This document shows positions 50,530 to 59,530 of a DNA stretch of 64,000 nt, one piece after another. The position numbers were made by a program, and so were the translations under genes. The DNA is from Blastococcus carthaginiensis. GTDB taxonomy: Bacteria > Actinomycetota > Actinomycetes > Mycobacteriales > Geodermatophilaceae. Position 1 is the first letter of the stretch. The number at the start of each line of letters is the position of its first letter. A model generated the notes under the pieces. It was not told the DNA's origin. It searched no databases and saw nothing but the letters and a program-made list of their open reading frames with translations. The stretch is from assembly GCF_030731085.1 (NCBI RefSeq), contig NZ_JASNFN010000023.1, positions 1 through 64,000 on the forward strand, in the 5' to 3' direction.

Positions 50530-51294
50530 ATGGACCTCTCGGTCCCGGCGGTCACGCTCGCGGCCCTGCTCCTCGGCACGGCGCGGGCCGCCGGCTTCGT
50601 CCTGCTCGCCCCGCCGTTCAACTCGCGGGTGATCCCCGGCGCGGTGAAAGGCGCCCTCGCCCTGGCCCTCGCGGTACTGCTGTCCACCCAGATCGCGCCC
50701 ACGCTGCCCGAGCCGACGGCGGGTTTCCTGCTGGTCACCGCCGTCACCGAGGTCGTCATCGGCGCGGCGCTGGGCTTCGTCGTCCAGGTGCTCTTCACGG
50801 CGGTGCAGATGGCCGGGGACGTCCTCGACCTCGCCGGCGGCTTCTCGCTGCAGCCGGGCTACGACCCGATGGCGATGACCCAGAACAGCTCCCTGGGCAA
50901 GCTGCACTACCTGCTGGCCACCACGCTGCTGTTCACCAGCGGCGGGCACCTGCTGATGGTCAAGGGCTTCGCCACCTCCTACGACGGGCTGCCCGTGGGC
51001 GGCGACGTGCCCACCGACCAGATCGCGGCGGTGCTCATCACCGCCTTCTCCATGATGTTCCTGGCCGCGCTGCAGATCGCCGGGCCGATGGTGGCGGTGC
51101 TGCTGCTCGCCGACGTGGCGCTGGCCCTGCTGAGCCGGGCCGCCCCCGCGCTCAACGTCTTCGCCCTCGGCTTCCCGGTGAAGATCATGCTCACCCTGGC
51201 GATGCTGGGGCTCACCTTCCCCCTGCTGCCCCCCGCCCTCGACCAGCTGCTCGAGCACGGCGCCCGCGCCATGACCTCGCTGCGCGGCGGCTGA
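50530..51294 (+). CDS. fliR: Flagellar export gate protein FliR
   Basis: The third channel protein, 254 residues with about six hydrophobic segments. Landmarks are ARAAGFVLLAPPFNSRVIPG, VVQVLFTAVQMAGDVLDLAG and SRAAPALNVFALGFPVKIML. It is followed after 11 bases by flhB, its functional partner in the gate. Confidence 0.94.
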   Translation: MDLSVPAVTLAALLLGTARAAGFVLLAPPFNSRVIPGAVKGALALALAVLLSTQIAPTLPEPTAGFLLVTAVTEVVIGAALGFVVQVLFTAVQMAGDVLDLAGGFSLQPGYDPMAMTQNSSLGKLHYLLATTLLFTSGGHLLMVKGFATSYDGLPVGGDVPTDQIAAVLITAFSMMFLAALQIAGPMVAVLLLADVALALLSRAAPALNVFALGFPVKIMLTLAMLGLTFPLLPPALDQLLEHGARAMTSLRGG

Positions 51295-51305
51295 GGGGGT
51301 GACGC

Positions 51306-52454
51306 ATGGCCAAGGACGGACCGGGTGGTGAGAAGACCGAGGCGCCCACTCCCCAGCGCCTGAAGAAGGCGCGCAAGGACGGGCAGATCCCGCGGACCCA
51401 GGAGCTGGGGACGTGGCTGGGCGTGGCGGCGGCGAGCTTCCTGCTGCCGATGCTGGTGGGCACTGCGTTCGACGCGGTGCAGCAGCTGTTCGTGCACGTC
51501 GGGACGGTGGCGGACGACCCGCAGGTCACCACGGTCACCGCGCTGCTCGGCAAGGCGCTGATCGCCTTCCTGACGACGCTGCTGCCGACCGCGATCGCGC
51601 TCATGCTCGTCGGCGTGGCCTCCTCCGCGGCCCAGGGCGGGGTGCACCCGACGTCCAAGCCGCTGCAGCCCAAGCTGAAGAAGTTCAACCCCCTGCCGGG
51701 CATGAAGCGCATGTTCGGCACCCAGGGCCTGTGGGAGATGTCGAAGGCGCTGATCAAGACGGCGGCCCTCGGCACCGTCGTGATCGTCACCAGCGAGCGG
51801 GCCCAGGCGCTGGTCTCCTCCGCGGGCTCCCTGCCGCTGTCGGCCGTCGCGGCCACCTTCACCGACTCGGCCGTGCTGATGTTCCGCGTCGTCGCGGTCA
51901 CCGGCCTCATCATCGCCGTCGCCGACTACGTCGTCGTGCGGAAGAAGATGATGAAGGAGCTCAAGATGAGCAAGTACGAGATCCAGCAGGAGCACAAGCA
52001 GGCCGAGGGCGACCCGTACATGAAGGCGCACCGCCGCGGCGTGCAGATGGCGATGTCGCGGAACCGGATGATGGCCGAAGTGGCCGACGCCGACGTCCTG
52101 CTGGTGAACCCCACCCACGTCGCCGTCGCGCTGAAGTACGACGCCGCCCAGGGGGCGCCGCGCGTGGTGGCGAAGGGCGCCGGCGAGGTCGCGACGAAGC
52201 TGCGCCAGCGGGCCACCGAGGCGCGGGTGCCGCTGGTGCAGGACATCCCGCTCGCCCGCGCCCTGCACGCCTCCTGCGAGCTCGGTCAGGAGGTGCCGCC
52301 GCAGCTGTTCACCGCCGTCGCCCGCGTGCTGGCCTTCGTCATGCACCTGGGGTCGCGGGGCGTGCGGGGCGGCTTCCACCGGCCCGGGTTCGAGGCGCCC
52401 GATGTCACGGACCTGCCCAAGGCCGGTCGCCGCCGTCCCCCCGTCGCCGCCTGA
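51306..52454 (+). CDS. flhB: Flagellar export switch protein FlhB
   Basis: FlhB sets substrate specificity of the export apparatus. The 382 residues start with GEKTEAPTPQRLKKARKDGQ. Four membrane helices follow, then a cytoplasmic domain with the self-cleaving NPTH motif at residues 268-271. MSKYEIQQEHKQAEGDPYMK precedes the cleavage site. The 40-residue tail (GFHRPGFEAPDVTDLPKAG) is a lineage extension. Last gene of the fliM operon. Confidence 0.95.
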   Translation: MAKDGPGGEKTEAPTPQRLKKARKDGQIPRTQELGTWLGVAAASFLLPMLVGTAFDAVQQLFVHVGTVADDPQVTTVTALLGKALIAFLTTLLPTAIALMLVGVASSAAQGGVHPTSKPLQPKLKKFNPLPGMKRMFGTQGLWEMSKALIKTAALGTVVIVTSERAQALVSSAGSLPLSAVAATFTDSAVLMFRVVAVTGLIIAVADYVVVRKKMMKELKMSKYEIQQEHKQAEGDPYMKAHRRGVQMAMSRNRMMAEVADADVLLVNPTHVAVALKYDAAQGAPRVVAKGAGEVATKLRQRATEARVPLVQDIPLARALHASCELGQEVPPQLFTAVARVLAFVMHLGSRGVRGGFHRPGFEAPDVTDLPKAGRRRPPVAA

Positions 52455-52488
52455 GTGCGTTGATGATCAGGTCACCTGGTCGTTCCGG

Positions 52489-52520
52489 GTCCTGGCTCAC
52501 CGTCGACCGTGAGCCAGGAC
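52489..52520. terminator. Hairpin after flhB
   Basis: GTCCTGGCTCAC (52489-52500) pairs perfectly with GTGAGCCAGGAC (52509-52520) around an 8-nt loop. The right arm recurs at 52638-52649 on the other side of the poly-C block. Confidence 0.6.
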
Positions 52521-52599
52521 CCCGCCCGGGGGGGCCGGGCCGGCGGTGCCGGGGCCGGGCCCGGTGGGTCTTTCCTGCGGCCTCGGGGCGGGGGCGGCG

Positions 52600-52631
52600 C
52601 CCCCCCCCGCGCCCCCCCCCCCCCCCCCCCC
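52600..52631. repeat. Poly-C tract upstream of flhA
   Basis: Nine C (52600-52608), then GCG, then twenty C (52612-52631). It lies in the flhB-flhA gap, about 55 bases before the flhA promoter-like element. Slipped-strand length change is likely in such a tract. Confidence 0.7.
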
Positions 52632-52665
52632 GCGACGGTGAGCCAGGACAGGCGTTCCCGGCGCG

Positions 52666-52694
52666 GTACCGGGTGCGCGTCGGCCTGCCGATGA
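52666..52694 (+). promoter_or_regulatory. Possible sigma-28 type promoter of flhA
   Basis: GCCGATGA (52687-52694) is a good -10, but the -35 position 15 bases upstream (GTACCG) matches poorly. Start near 52701 would give a 39-base leader. Confidence 0.35.
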
Positions 52695-52739
52695 GGGAGG
52701 GGTGAGCCAGCGTCCCTCGTGCGAGCCCGGAGCGGGCGA

Positions 52740-54785
52740 GTGAAAGGCCTGGGCAAGGCCGCCGTCCCGATCGGCGTCGTCGCCATCGTCCTCATGCTGG
52801 TGGTGCCGCTGCCCGCCGGGATGATGGACATGCTCATCGGGCTGAACCTGGCGATCTCCCTGCTGGTGCTGCTGGTCGCGATGCAGATCAGGAAGCCGCT
52901 GGACTTCGCGGTCTTCCCCTCGCTCCTGCTCATCGCGACGCTCTTCCGCCTCGCCCTCAACGTCTCCTCGACGCGGCTGGTGCTCACCGATGGCTACGCC
53001 GGCAAGGTGATCGAGGCCTTCGGTCACATCGTGATCGGCGGCTCGCTGATCGTCGGCCTGGTCATCTTCCTCATCCTCACCATCGTGCAGTTCGTGGTGA
53101 TCACCAACGGCGCCGGGCGCGTGGCCGAGGTCGGCGCCCGCTTCACCCTCGACGCCATGCCCGGCAAGCAGATGGCGATCGACGCCGACCTCAACGCCGG
53201 GCTGATCAACGAGGCGCAGGCCCGCAAGCGGCGGCACGAGGTCACCGCCGAGGCCGACTTCTACGGTTCGATGGACGGCGCCTCGAAGTTCGTGAAAGGC
53301 GACGCCATCGCCGGCATCGTCGTCACCCTGGTGAACCTCATCGGTGGCTTCGCCATCGGCATGATGCAGCGCGGGATGGCGCCGGCCGAAGCGGTGAGCA
53401 CCTACTCGCTGCTCACCGTCGGCGACGGGCTCGTCTCGATGATCCCGGCGCTGCTGATGTCCACGGCGACCGGCATCATCGTGACCCGCTCGGCCACCGA
53501 GGGCGACATGGGCACCGACCTGATCGCCCAGCTCGGTCGCTTCCGCCAGCCGGTCCGCATCGCCGGCGGCGCCGCCCTCGCGCTGTGCCTCATCCCCGGC
53601 CTGCCCAAGCTGCCCTTCCTGCTCGTCGGCGTGGCCTTCCTCGTCATGGCCAGCCGGATGACGGAGCCGGAGGAGGTCGACGAGGAGGCCGAGGCCGCCG
53701 CGGCCGCCGCCGAGCTGGAACCGGCCCCCGACTCGCCCGAGGCGATCGCGGAGAAGATGCGCGTCGACCCGCTCGAGCTCGAGGTGGCGTTCGACCTGGT
53801 CGACCTGGTCGACACCGCCCGCGGCGGCGACCTGCTGGACCGGGTCAAGGCCCTGCGGCGGAAGGTCGCCATGGAGACCGGGTTGGTCATCCCGCTGGTG
53901 CGCACCCGCGACAACCTCGACCTGCCCTCCTCGCAGTACGTCATCTGGCTCAACGGCGTGCCGGTCGCCAAGGGCAGCTCTCCCGCCGGCACCGTCCTGG
54001 CCATCGGCGACGCGCTCGACGGCCTGCCCGGCAAGCCCACCCGCGAGCCGGTGTTCGGGCTCGCCGCCAAGTGGGTGCCCGCGGAGCTGCAGCGGGCCGC
54101 CGAGATGGCGGGGGCCACCGTGGTCGACCGCTCGTCGGTCATCACCACGCACCTGGCCGAGGTCGTCCGGCAGAACGCCGCGGACCTGCTCGGGCGCGAG
54201 GACGTCCGCCTGCTCGTGGAGATGGTGCGCCGCTCCCACCCCGTCGTCGTCGAGGAGCTGACGCCCGCGCTGCTCACCCTGGGAGAGGTGCAACGCGTGT
54301 TGCACGCGTTGCTCGCCGAGGGTGTGTCGATCCGGGACCTGGTCCGCATCTTCGAGGCACTCTCTGTGCGTGCCAAGCACTCGACCGAACTCGACGGACT
54401 CGTCGAGGCGGCCCGGACGGCGCTGGGCTCGGCGATCAGCCAGCCCTACGTCACGCCGGACGAGCGCCTGCACGTGTTCACGCTGGAGCCGGGGTTCGAG
54501 CAGCGCCTGCTCGAGTCGGTCCGCCAGACCGAGATGGGTGCCGTCCTGGCCCTCGACGCCGGCGCCGTGGATGCTCTCGTGCACGGCTGCAGCGGCATGC
54601 TCGAGGACGCCGAGCGGCAGGGCCTGTCCCCCGTCCTCGTCTGCTCGCCCCAGGTCCGTGCGGCGCTCGCGCGGCTGATGCGCCAGATCCTGCCCCGGCT
54701 GCCGGTCATCTCCTACGCGGAGGTGTCCCGGACGGCCCAGATCGAGTCGCTGGGAGTGGTGAGCGGTGCCGTTGCGATCCGTTGA
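52740..54785 (+). CDS. flhA: Flagellar export gate protein FlhA
   Basis: The large export-gate subunit, 681 residues. About eight membrane helices occupy the first 320 residues, with IGLNLAISLLVLLVAMQIRK, FPSLLLIATLFRLALNVSST and the FHIPEP region AEVGARFTLDAMPGKQMAID. The cytoplasmic half carries ARGGDLLDRVKALRRKVAME, RRSHPVVVEELTPALLTLGE and VQRVLHALLAEGVSIRDLVR. The GTG at 52740 gives the start VKGLGKAAVPIG. Its end overlaps the FlhF-like gene by 20 bases. Confidence 0.96.
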   Translation: MKGLGKAAVPIGVVAIVLMLVVPLPAGMMDMLIGLNLAISLLVLLVAMQIRKPLDFAVFPSLLLIATLFRLALNVSSTRLVLTDGYAGKVIEAFGHIVIGGSLIVGLVIFLILTIVQFVVITNGAGRVAEVGARFTLDAMPGKQMAIDADLNAGLINEAQARKRRHEVTAEADFYGSMDGASKFVKGDAIAGIVVTLVNLIGGFAIGMMQRGMAPAEAVSTYSLLTVGDGLVSMIPALLMSTATGIIVTRSATEGDMGTDLIAQLGRFRQPVRIAGGAALALCLIPGLPKLPFLLVGVAFLVMASRMTEPEEVDEEAEAAAAAAELEPAPDSPEAIAEKMRVDPLELEVAFDLVDLVDTARGGDLLDRVKALRRKVAMETGLVIPLVRTRDNLDLPSSQYVIWLNGVPVAKGSSPAGTVLAIGDALDGLPGKPTREPVFGLAAKWVPAELQRAAEMAGATVVDRSSVITTHLAEVVRQNAADLLGREDVRLLVEMVRRSHPVVVEELTPALLTLGEVQRVLHALLAEGVSIRDLVRIFEALSVRAKHSTELDGLVEAARTALGSAISQPYVTPDERLHVFTLEPGFEQRLLESVRQTEMGAVLALDAGAVDALVHGCSGMLEDAERQGLSPVLVCSPQVRAALARLMRQILPRLPVISYAEVSRTAQIESLGVVSGAVAIR

Positions 54786-57700
54786 GGCCGCCTCGCGCGA
54801 CGACGCGATCGCGGCCGCGCGCGAGCAGTTCGGGCCGCACGCCCGGGTCGTCGGGGTGCGCCGGGTCCGCTCGGGCGGCGTGCTGGGCTTCTTCGCCACC
54901 GAGCGCTACATCGCCGAGGTGGCGCCCGACCAGTTCGCGCGTCCCGGGGTCCCGTCGCCGTCGACCGGCCCCGCCCAGGCCACCCCCGTCGCCGCGTACG
55001 ACTCCCCGCTGGCCGCGGCCGCCCCTGCGCGCGCCCGCGCGAGCGCACCCGCCCGCAACGGCGCTGCCGCCTGGGCCGCGGAGGCCGCTCGCCCGACCCC
55101 GGCCGAATCGGCTGCCCGGCCGGCCACCCCGCGGACCGGCGCGACCGCGGCGTCCTGGTCGCCCGCGCCGGTGGCGCGCCCGGCCAGGGACGACGAGCGG
55201 ATCGACGAGCTGGCCGGCCTGCTGGGCGGCGGCGCCCCCACCGCGACCGGCGGCTCCCCCGCCACGGCCGCGCCCTCGACCGGCTACGGACGGTCCGCGG
55301 CTCCCCGCGCCACGTTCCCGAAGGCGACCCGGGAGCCCACGGCCACCCCGCGCCGCCAGCCCACCGCTGCCCCGGCCCCGCCGGCGGAGCAGCCGGATGC
55401 CGGCGCCGCACCCTCGCCCTTCACGGCGGCGCTGGCGCGCATGGTCTCCGGGGACCGTGACGTGCGCCAGGCCGTCGACCAGGCGCTGGCCCAGCCGCCG
55501 GAGCCCGTGCCGGCAGCACCGGCTCGCGACCCCTTCGCGGTCGCGCCCGCGCCTGCAGCCCGGCCGTCCCTGGCCGCAGCCATCCGTTCAGCAGATCCGT
55601 CGATGCGGTCGCAGACCGTGCAGGAGGAGACCACGGTGAGAGAACTGGCCACCGCGCCGCCCTCCACGTCCACGGCCGGCGCCGAGGAGCTGCCCCGGTG
55701 GGCGGCTCCCCCGCAGGAGCCCGCCGCCCCGGCACCGTCCGCGCGGCAGGAGGAGATCGCCGAGGCGCTGCGTGACGCCCTAGCCCAGGGGCACTCCGAC
55801 GAGGCGCTCGCCGGCATCCTGCGCAAGATGCTGGCCGGGGACTCCCCGCGCGCGGCGCTGGCCGAGCCGGTCCTCCCTCTCGCGGTGATCGACGAGCCGG
55901 GTCTGCCCGTCCCGGTCCTGGACGAGCCGGGCCTGCCCGTCGGTGTGCTCGACGAGCCGGGCCTGCCCGTCGCGGTGTTCGACGAGCCGGCCCCCCGTAC
56001 CGAGGTGCTGCCCGACGAGCCGGCGCCCCCGGCCCTGGTGCCCGACGGCGCCGCCCTCCCCGCCGCCGTGTTCGACGAGGCAGTGAGCGAGGAGGCCCGC
56101 CCGGCCGACGTGGTCGCCGACCCGGGACTGCTCTTCGCTCCCGCCGGTGCGCACGCCCCGGTGCTCGCGCCGGTACCGGTGACGCCGGAGCCGGTCGTCG
56201 AGCCGGTCGTCGAACCGGTCGTCGGCACGTCGTTCCCGCTGTTCGACGCCCCGGCCGGGCCCGCGCCGGTCCCCGCCGACTTCGGATGGGGTGGCTCCGC
56301 CGGTGGCAGCACGCTGTGGGGCGAGCCGATGCCCGCTCCCCCGGCCGCCGACGACGCCCCCATCTGGGCCGACGTGCTGCTCGCGGCTCCGGCGCCGGTC
56401 GCCGACGTCGCGGCCCCGGCCGAGGAGCCCCTGGCCGCGGCACCCGCAGCGGACGAGCCCGTGGCGGAGGAGCCCCCGGCCGGAGCACCCGTCGCCGAGG
56501 AATCCGTGGTCGAGGACGCCGTGGCCGCGGAGACCGGCGCCGACCAGCCGGTCGTCTTGCAGACCGCCCTCGAGCAGTCCGTGGCCGTGGAGGTCGAGGA
56601 GGCCGTGGCCGCGGAGACCGTCGCCGCGCAGCCGGTCGTCGAGGACGCCCCGATGGCGGACACCCCGATCGAGGACGCCCCGGTCGAGCAGGCCCTCGAG
56701 GAGATCGCGGTCGAGCAGGCCGCCGTCGAGGAGATCGCGGTCGAGCAGGCCGCTGTCGAGGAGGCGGGCGTCGCCGCCGCCGACGTGGTCGAGGCCGCTC
56801 CGCTGCTGGCCCGGACCGCGAGCGATCCCGCGCCGCTCAGCATGTCGCTGGACGCCACCACCGTCATGCCGCGGGTCTCCCTGCTGCCGCCGCTGTCCGG
56901 TGCGCGGGGTCGGGGGCTGCCGCCCGTGCCCCCGTCGTCGGGGCGCCCGGCGGTCCCGCCATCACGGTCGGCCGCCGCCGGCCCGCGTGCGGACGCCGCC
57001 CCCGAGACCCCGCAGGAGGAGAGCGCCCCGGCCGCGCCGCTCGCGCCCGTCGCCGGGCCGGTGGCCCCTGCCGCCGCACCGGCGACCCGCACCCTGGCGA
57101 CCGTCACGCGTCTGCCGGTGGCCCCCCTCATGGCCGGTGGCGACCACCCCGACATGCCCGAGCTCGAGGACGACGCCGCCGAGCCCTCCACCGACGTCCC
57201 GTCGGCATCCCGGACCGGCGCGACTCCTGCCACCCCGCGGGAGGTCGTCGCCCGGCTGACCGAACTCGGTGTGCCCCGTGAGCTGCTCGGCGAGGACGTC
57301 GTCGACCGGATCGAGGCCGACGGCACCTATGCGGCGCTCACCAGGGCGCTGACCGAGCGGCTGCCCGAGGCGCCACGGCTGCCCACCGGCGCCGGCGAGG
57401 TGCTGTTCGTGGTGGGTCCGGGTGTCGAGACGCTCCGCGCCGCTCGGGCGCTGGCCGCCTCGCTGCGGCTGGACCCCGACCGCGTGCAGTGGGCGACGCG
57501 CGGCGATCTCGCCGGCCTCGCCCCCAAGGGCAGCCGGATGACCACGATCGACGCCGCCATCGACCGCCGCCAGGAGGCCGCCGACGCGGGCACGCTGACC
57601 ATCGTCGCCGTCGACGCCCCGCTGCGCAGCGACGTCTACTGGATGTCGCAGATGCTGACGATCTGGTCGCCGGTCGCGGTGTGGGCCGTCGTGGAGGCGA

Positions 57701-57906
57701 CCCGCAAGCCCGAGGACCTCGAGCTCTGGCTCGAGGGCCTCGCCCGCGTCGACGCCCTCGTCGTCCAGGACACCGACCTGAGCGCCGACCCGGCCGCGGT
57801 GCTGCAGCGGCTGACCGTGCCCGTGGCCCTCCTCGACGGCGTCCGCGCGACCCCGCACCGCTGGGCCTCGCTGCTCTGCGAGCGCCTGGACAGCCCGCAG
57901 GCATGA
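54766..57906 (+). CDS. flhF: FlhF-like protein, giant and with degenerate G domain
   Basis: A 1046-residue protein in the flhF position. Residues 1-50 match the FlhF N terminus (DDAIAAAREQFGPHARVVGV, RRVRSGGVLGFF). Residues about 55-830 are an Ala/Pro/Glu/Val-rich linker with tandem DEPGLPV units and EIAVEQAAVE repeats. Residues about 860-1046 align in layout with the FlhF NG domain. The P-loop is replaced by GPGVETLRAARALAA, the DTAG position reads VDAPLRS, and the TKLD position reads QDTDLSA. GTP binding is therefore unlikely. Other FlhF proteins set flagellar placement. No flhG follows. Confidence 0.75.
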   Translation: MPLRSVEAASRDDAIAAAREQFGPHARVVGVRRVRSGGVLGFFATERYIAEVAPDQFARPGVPSPSTGPAQATPVAAYDSPLAAAAPARARASAPARNGAAAWAAEAARPTPAESAARPATPRTGATAASWSPAPVARPARDDERIDELAGLLGGGAPTATGGSPATAAPSTGYGRSAAPRATFPKATREPTATPRRQPTAAPAPPAEQPDAGAAPSPFTAALARMVSGDRDVRQAVDQALAQPPEPVPAAPARDPFAVAPAPAARPSLAAAIRSADPSMRSQTVQEETTVRELATAPPSTSTAGAEELPRWAAPPQEPAAPAPSARQEEIAEALRDALAQGHSDEALAGILRKMLAGDSPRAALAEPVLPLAVIDEPGLPVPVLDEPGLPVGVLDEPGLPVAVFDEPAPRTEVLPDEPAPPALVPDGAALPAAVFDEAVSEEARPADVVADPGLLFAPAGAHAPVLAPVPVTPEPVVEPVVEPVVGTSFPLFDAPAGPAPVPADFGWGGSAGGSTLWGEPMPAPPAADDAPIWADVLLAAPAPVADVAAPAEEPLAAAPAADEPVAEEPPAGAPVAEESVVEDAVAAETGADQPVVLQTALEQSVAVEVEEAVAAETVAAQPVVEDAPMADTPIEDAPVEQALEEIAVEQAAVEEIAVEQAAVEEAGVAAADVVEAAPLLARTASDPAPLSMSLDATTVMPRVSLLPPLSGARGRGLPPVPPSSGRPAVPPSRSAAAGPRADAAPETPQEESAPAAPLAPVAGPVAPAAAPATRTLATVTRLPVAPLMAGGDHPDMPELEDDAAEPSTDVPSASRTGATPATPREVVARLTELGVPRELLGEDVVDRIEADGTYAALTRALTERLPEAPRLPTGAGEVLFVVGPGVETLRAARALAASLRLDPDRVQWATRGDLAGLAPKGSRMTTIDAAIDRRQEAADAGTLTIVAVDAPLRSDVYWMSQMLTIWSPVAVWAVVEATRKPEDLELWLEGLARVDALVVQDTDLSADPAAVLQRLTVPVALLDGVRATPHRWASLLCERLDSPQA
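55891..55990 (+). repeat. 30-bp tandem repeats inside the flhF-like gene
   Basis: Units starting GACGAGCCGG at 55891, 55921, 55951 and 55981 encode DEPGLPV plus three variable residues. A second 30-bp pair at 56701 and 56731 encodes EIAVEQAAVE. Copy number could vary between strains without shifting the frame. Confidence 0.85.
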
Positions 57907-58148
57907 GCCCGTTCCGCTGGGACGTCCTCCTCGTCGGGTTCGTGCTGGCCGTGCCCGTACTCGCGCTCGGGCTGCGCGGTGACTTCTCGACGGAGGAGAT
58001 GGTGAGCCGGCTGCCGTGGTGCCTGCTCGCCGGCTGGGTCGTGGTCGCGCTGGTGCGTGCCGTCGCGGCCCCGCCGAAGCCCGCACCCAAGCGCCGGCGC
58101 CGGCCCGCGGCCCGGCCCACGCCCGCGGAAGGACCCGAACCCGGCTGA
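57903..58148 (+). CDS. Small membrane protein after flhF-like gene
   Basis: An 81-residue protein with two hydrophobic segments (WDVLLVGFVLAVPVLALGL and LPWCLLAGWVVVALVRAVAA). The tail is Lys/Arg/Pro-rich and cytoplasmic. It overlaps the flhF-like stop (ATGA), so it belongs to the same operon. It occupies the place where flhG is often found but is unrelated to it. Function unknown. Confidence 0.65.
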   Translation: MSPFRWDVLLVGFVLAVPVLALGLRGDFSTEEMVSRLPWCLLAGWVVVALVRAVAAPPKPAPKRRRRPAARPTPAEGPEPG

Positions 58149-58163
58149 CCCGCTCCCGAGCGA

Positions 58164-58205
58164 CCTCCCGCCGTCCCGGCCCTGGACGACCGGGACAGCG
58201 GGAGG
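58164..58205. terminator. Bidirectional terminator between flagellar locus and phoH
   Basis: A 16-bp stem with one mismatch (58164-58179 with 58190-58205) and a 10-nt loop between convergent genes. It marks the right end of the flagellar locus. Confidence 0.75.
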
Positions 58206-58234
58206 AGCACCGCCGGAGCGGCGCACGGCTCAGG

Positions 58235-59530
58235 TCACAGCGGCAGGTCCTCGAGCATCTCGGTGACCAGCGCGGCGATCGGCGAGCGCTCGGACCGGGT
58301 GAGCGTCACGTGCGCGAACAGCACGTGACCCTTGAGCTTCTCGATGACCGCGGTGACGCCGTCGTGCCGGCCGACCCGCAGGTTGTCGCGCTGGGCGACG
58401 TCGTGGGTGAGCACCACGCGGGAGTTGCTGCCCAGCCGGGAGAGCACGGTGAGCAGCACGCCGCGCTCCAGCGACTGCGCCTCGTCGACGATCACGAACG
58501 AGTCGTGCAGCGAGCGCCCGCGGATGTGGGTCAGCGGGAGCACCTCGATGAGGTCGCGGGCGGCGATCTCCTCGAGCACCTCCTTGGACACCAGCGCGCC
58601 GAGGGTGTCGTAGACCGCCTGCGCCCAGGGCGACATCTTCTCGCCCTCGCTGCCCGGCAGGTACCCGAGCTCCTGCCCGCCGACGGCGTACAGCGGCCGG
58701 AAGATGACCACCTTCTTGTGCGCCCGCCGCTCCATCACCGACTCGAGCCCCGCGCACAGCGCCAGCGCCGACTTGCCGGTGCCGGCGCGGCCGCCGAGGG
58801 AGACGATGCCGATCTCGGGGTCCAGCAGCAGGTCCAGCGCGACCCGCTGCTCGGCCGAGCGCCCGTGCAGCCCGAAGGCCTCGCGGTCGCCCCGCACCAG
58901 GCGCACCCGCTTGTCCGGCAGGACCCGGCCCAGGGCCGAACCGCGGGAGGAGAGCAGGACCAGGCCGGTGTGGGTGGGCAGCTCGGCGGCGGCCGGCAGG
59001 AAGGTCTCGCCGGCCTCGTACAGCTCGTCGATCTCGGCGTCCTCGAGGGAGAGCTCGGTCATCCCCGTCCAGCCTGCGTCCACGGCGTCCAGCACCCGGT
59101 ACTCGTCGGTCTCCAGCCCGACGGCCGCGGCCTTGACCCGCAGCGGGACGTCCTTGGTCACCAGGCAGACGTCCCGCCCCTCGGCGCGCAGGTTCAGCGC
59201 GACCACCATGATCCGGCTGTCGTTGCTGTCGTTGCGGAATCCGGCCGGCAGCACGGAGGGGTCGCTGTGGTTGAGCTCGACGTGCAGCGTGCCGCCGCCC
59301 TCCCCGACCGGGACCGGCGCGTCGAGCCGGCCGTGGGTGACCCGGAGGTCGTCGAGGATGCGCAGCGTCTGACGGGCGAACCAGCCCAGCTCGGGGTGGT
59401 TCCGCTTGTCCTCCAGCTCCCCGATGACGACGAGCGGCAGCACCACGTCGGCGTCGCCGAAGCGCAGCAGCGCTCCCGGGTCGGAGAGCAGGACCGAGGT
59501 GTCGAGGACGAACGTGCGGCGAGTGTTCAC
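58235..59530 (-). CDS. phoH: PhoH family protein with PIN domain (PhoH2 type)
   Basis: A 431-residue fusion of a PIN ribonuclease domain and a PhoH ATPase/helicase-like domain. The PIN part (residues 1-150) has TFVLDTSVLLSDPGALLRFG, VIGELEDKRNHPELGWFA and MVVALNLRAEGRDVCLVTKD, keeping the acidic residues. The PhoH part has Walker A GGRAGTGKSALAL and Walker B SFVIVDEAQSLERG. Such proteins unwind and cut RNA in mycobacteria. The GTG at 59530 has GGGAG upstream; further upstream codons give low-complexity sequence. Confidence 0.93.
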   Translation of the reverse strand: MNTRRTFVLDTSVLLSDPGALLRFGDADVVLPLVVIGELEDKRNHPELGWFARQTLRILDDLRVTHGRLDAPVPVGEGGGTLHVELNHSDPSVLPAGFRNDSNDSRIMVVALNLRAEGRDVCLVTKDVPLRVKAAAVGLETDEYRVLDAVDAGWTGMTELSLEDAEIDELYEAGETFLPAAAELPTHTGLVLLSSRGSALGRVLPDKRVRLVRGDREAFGLHGRSAEQRVALDLLLDPEIGIVSLGGRAGTGKSALALCAGLESVMERRAHKKVVIFRPLYAVGGQELGYLPGSEGEKMSPWAQAVYDTLGALVSKEVLEEIAARDLIEVLPLTHIRGRSLHDSFVIVDEAQSLERGVLLTVLSRLGSNSRVVLTHDVAQRDNLRVGRHDGVTAVIEKLKGHVLFAHVTLTRSERSPIAALVTEMLEDLPL

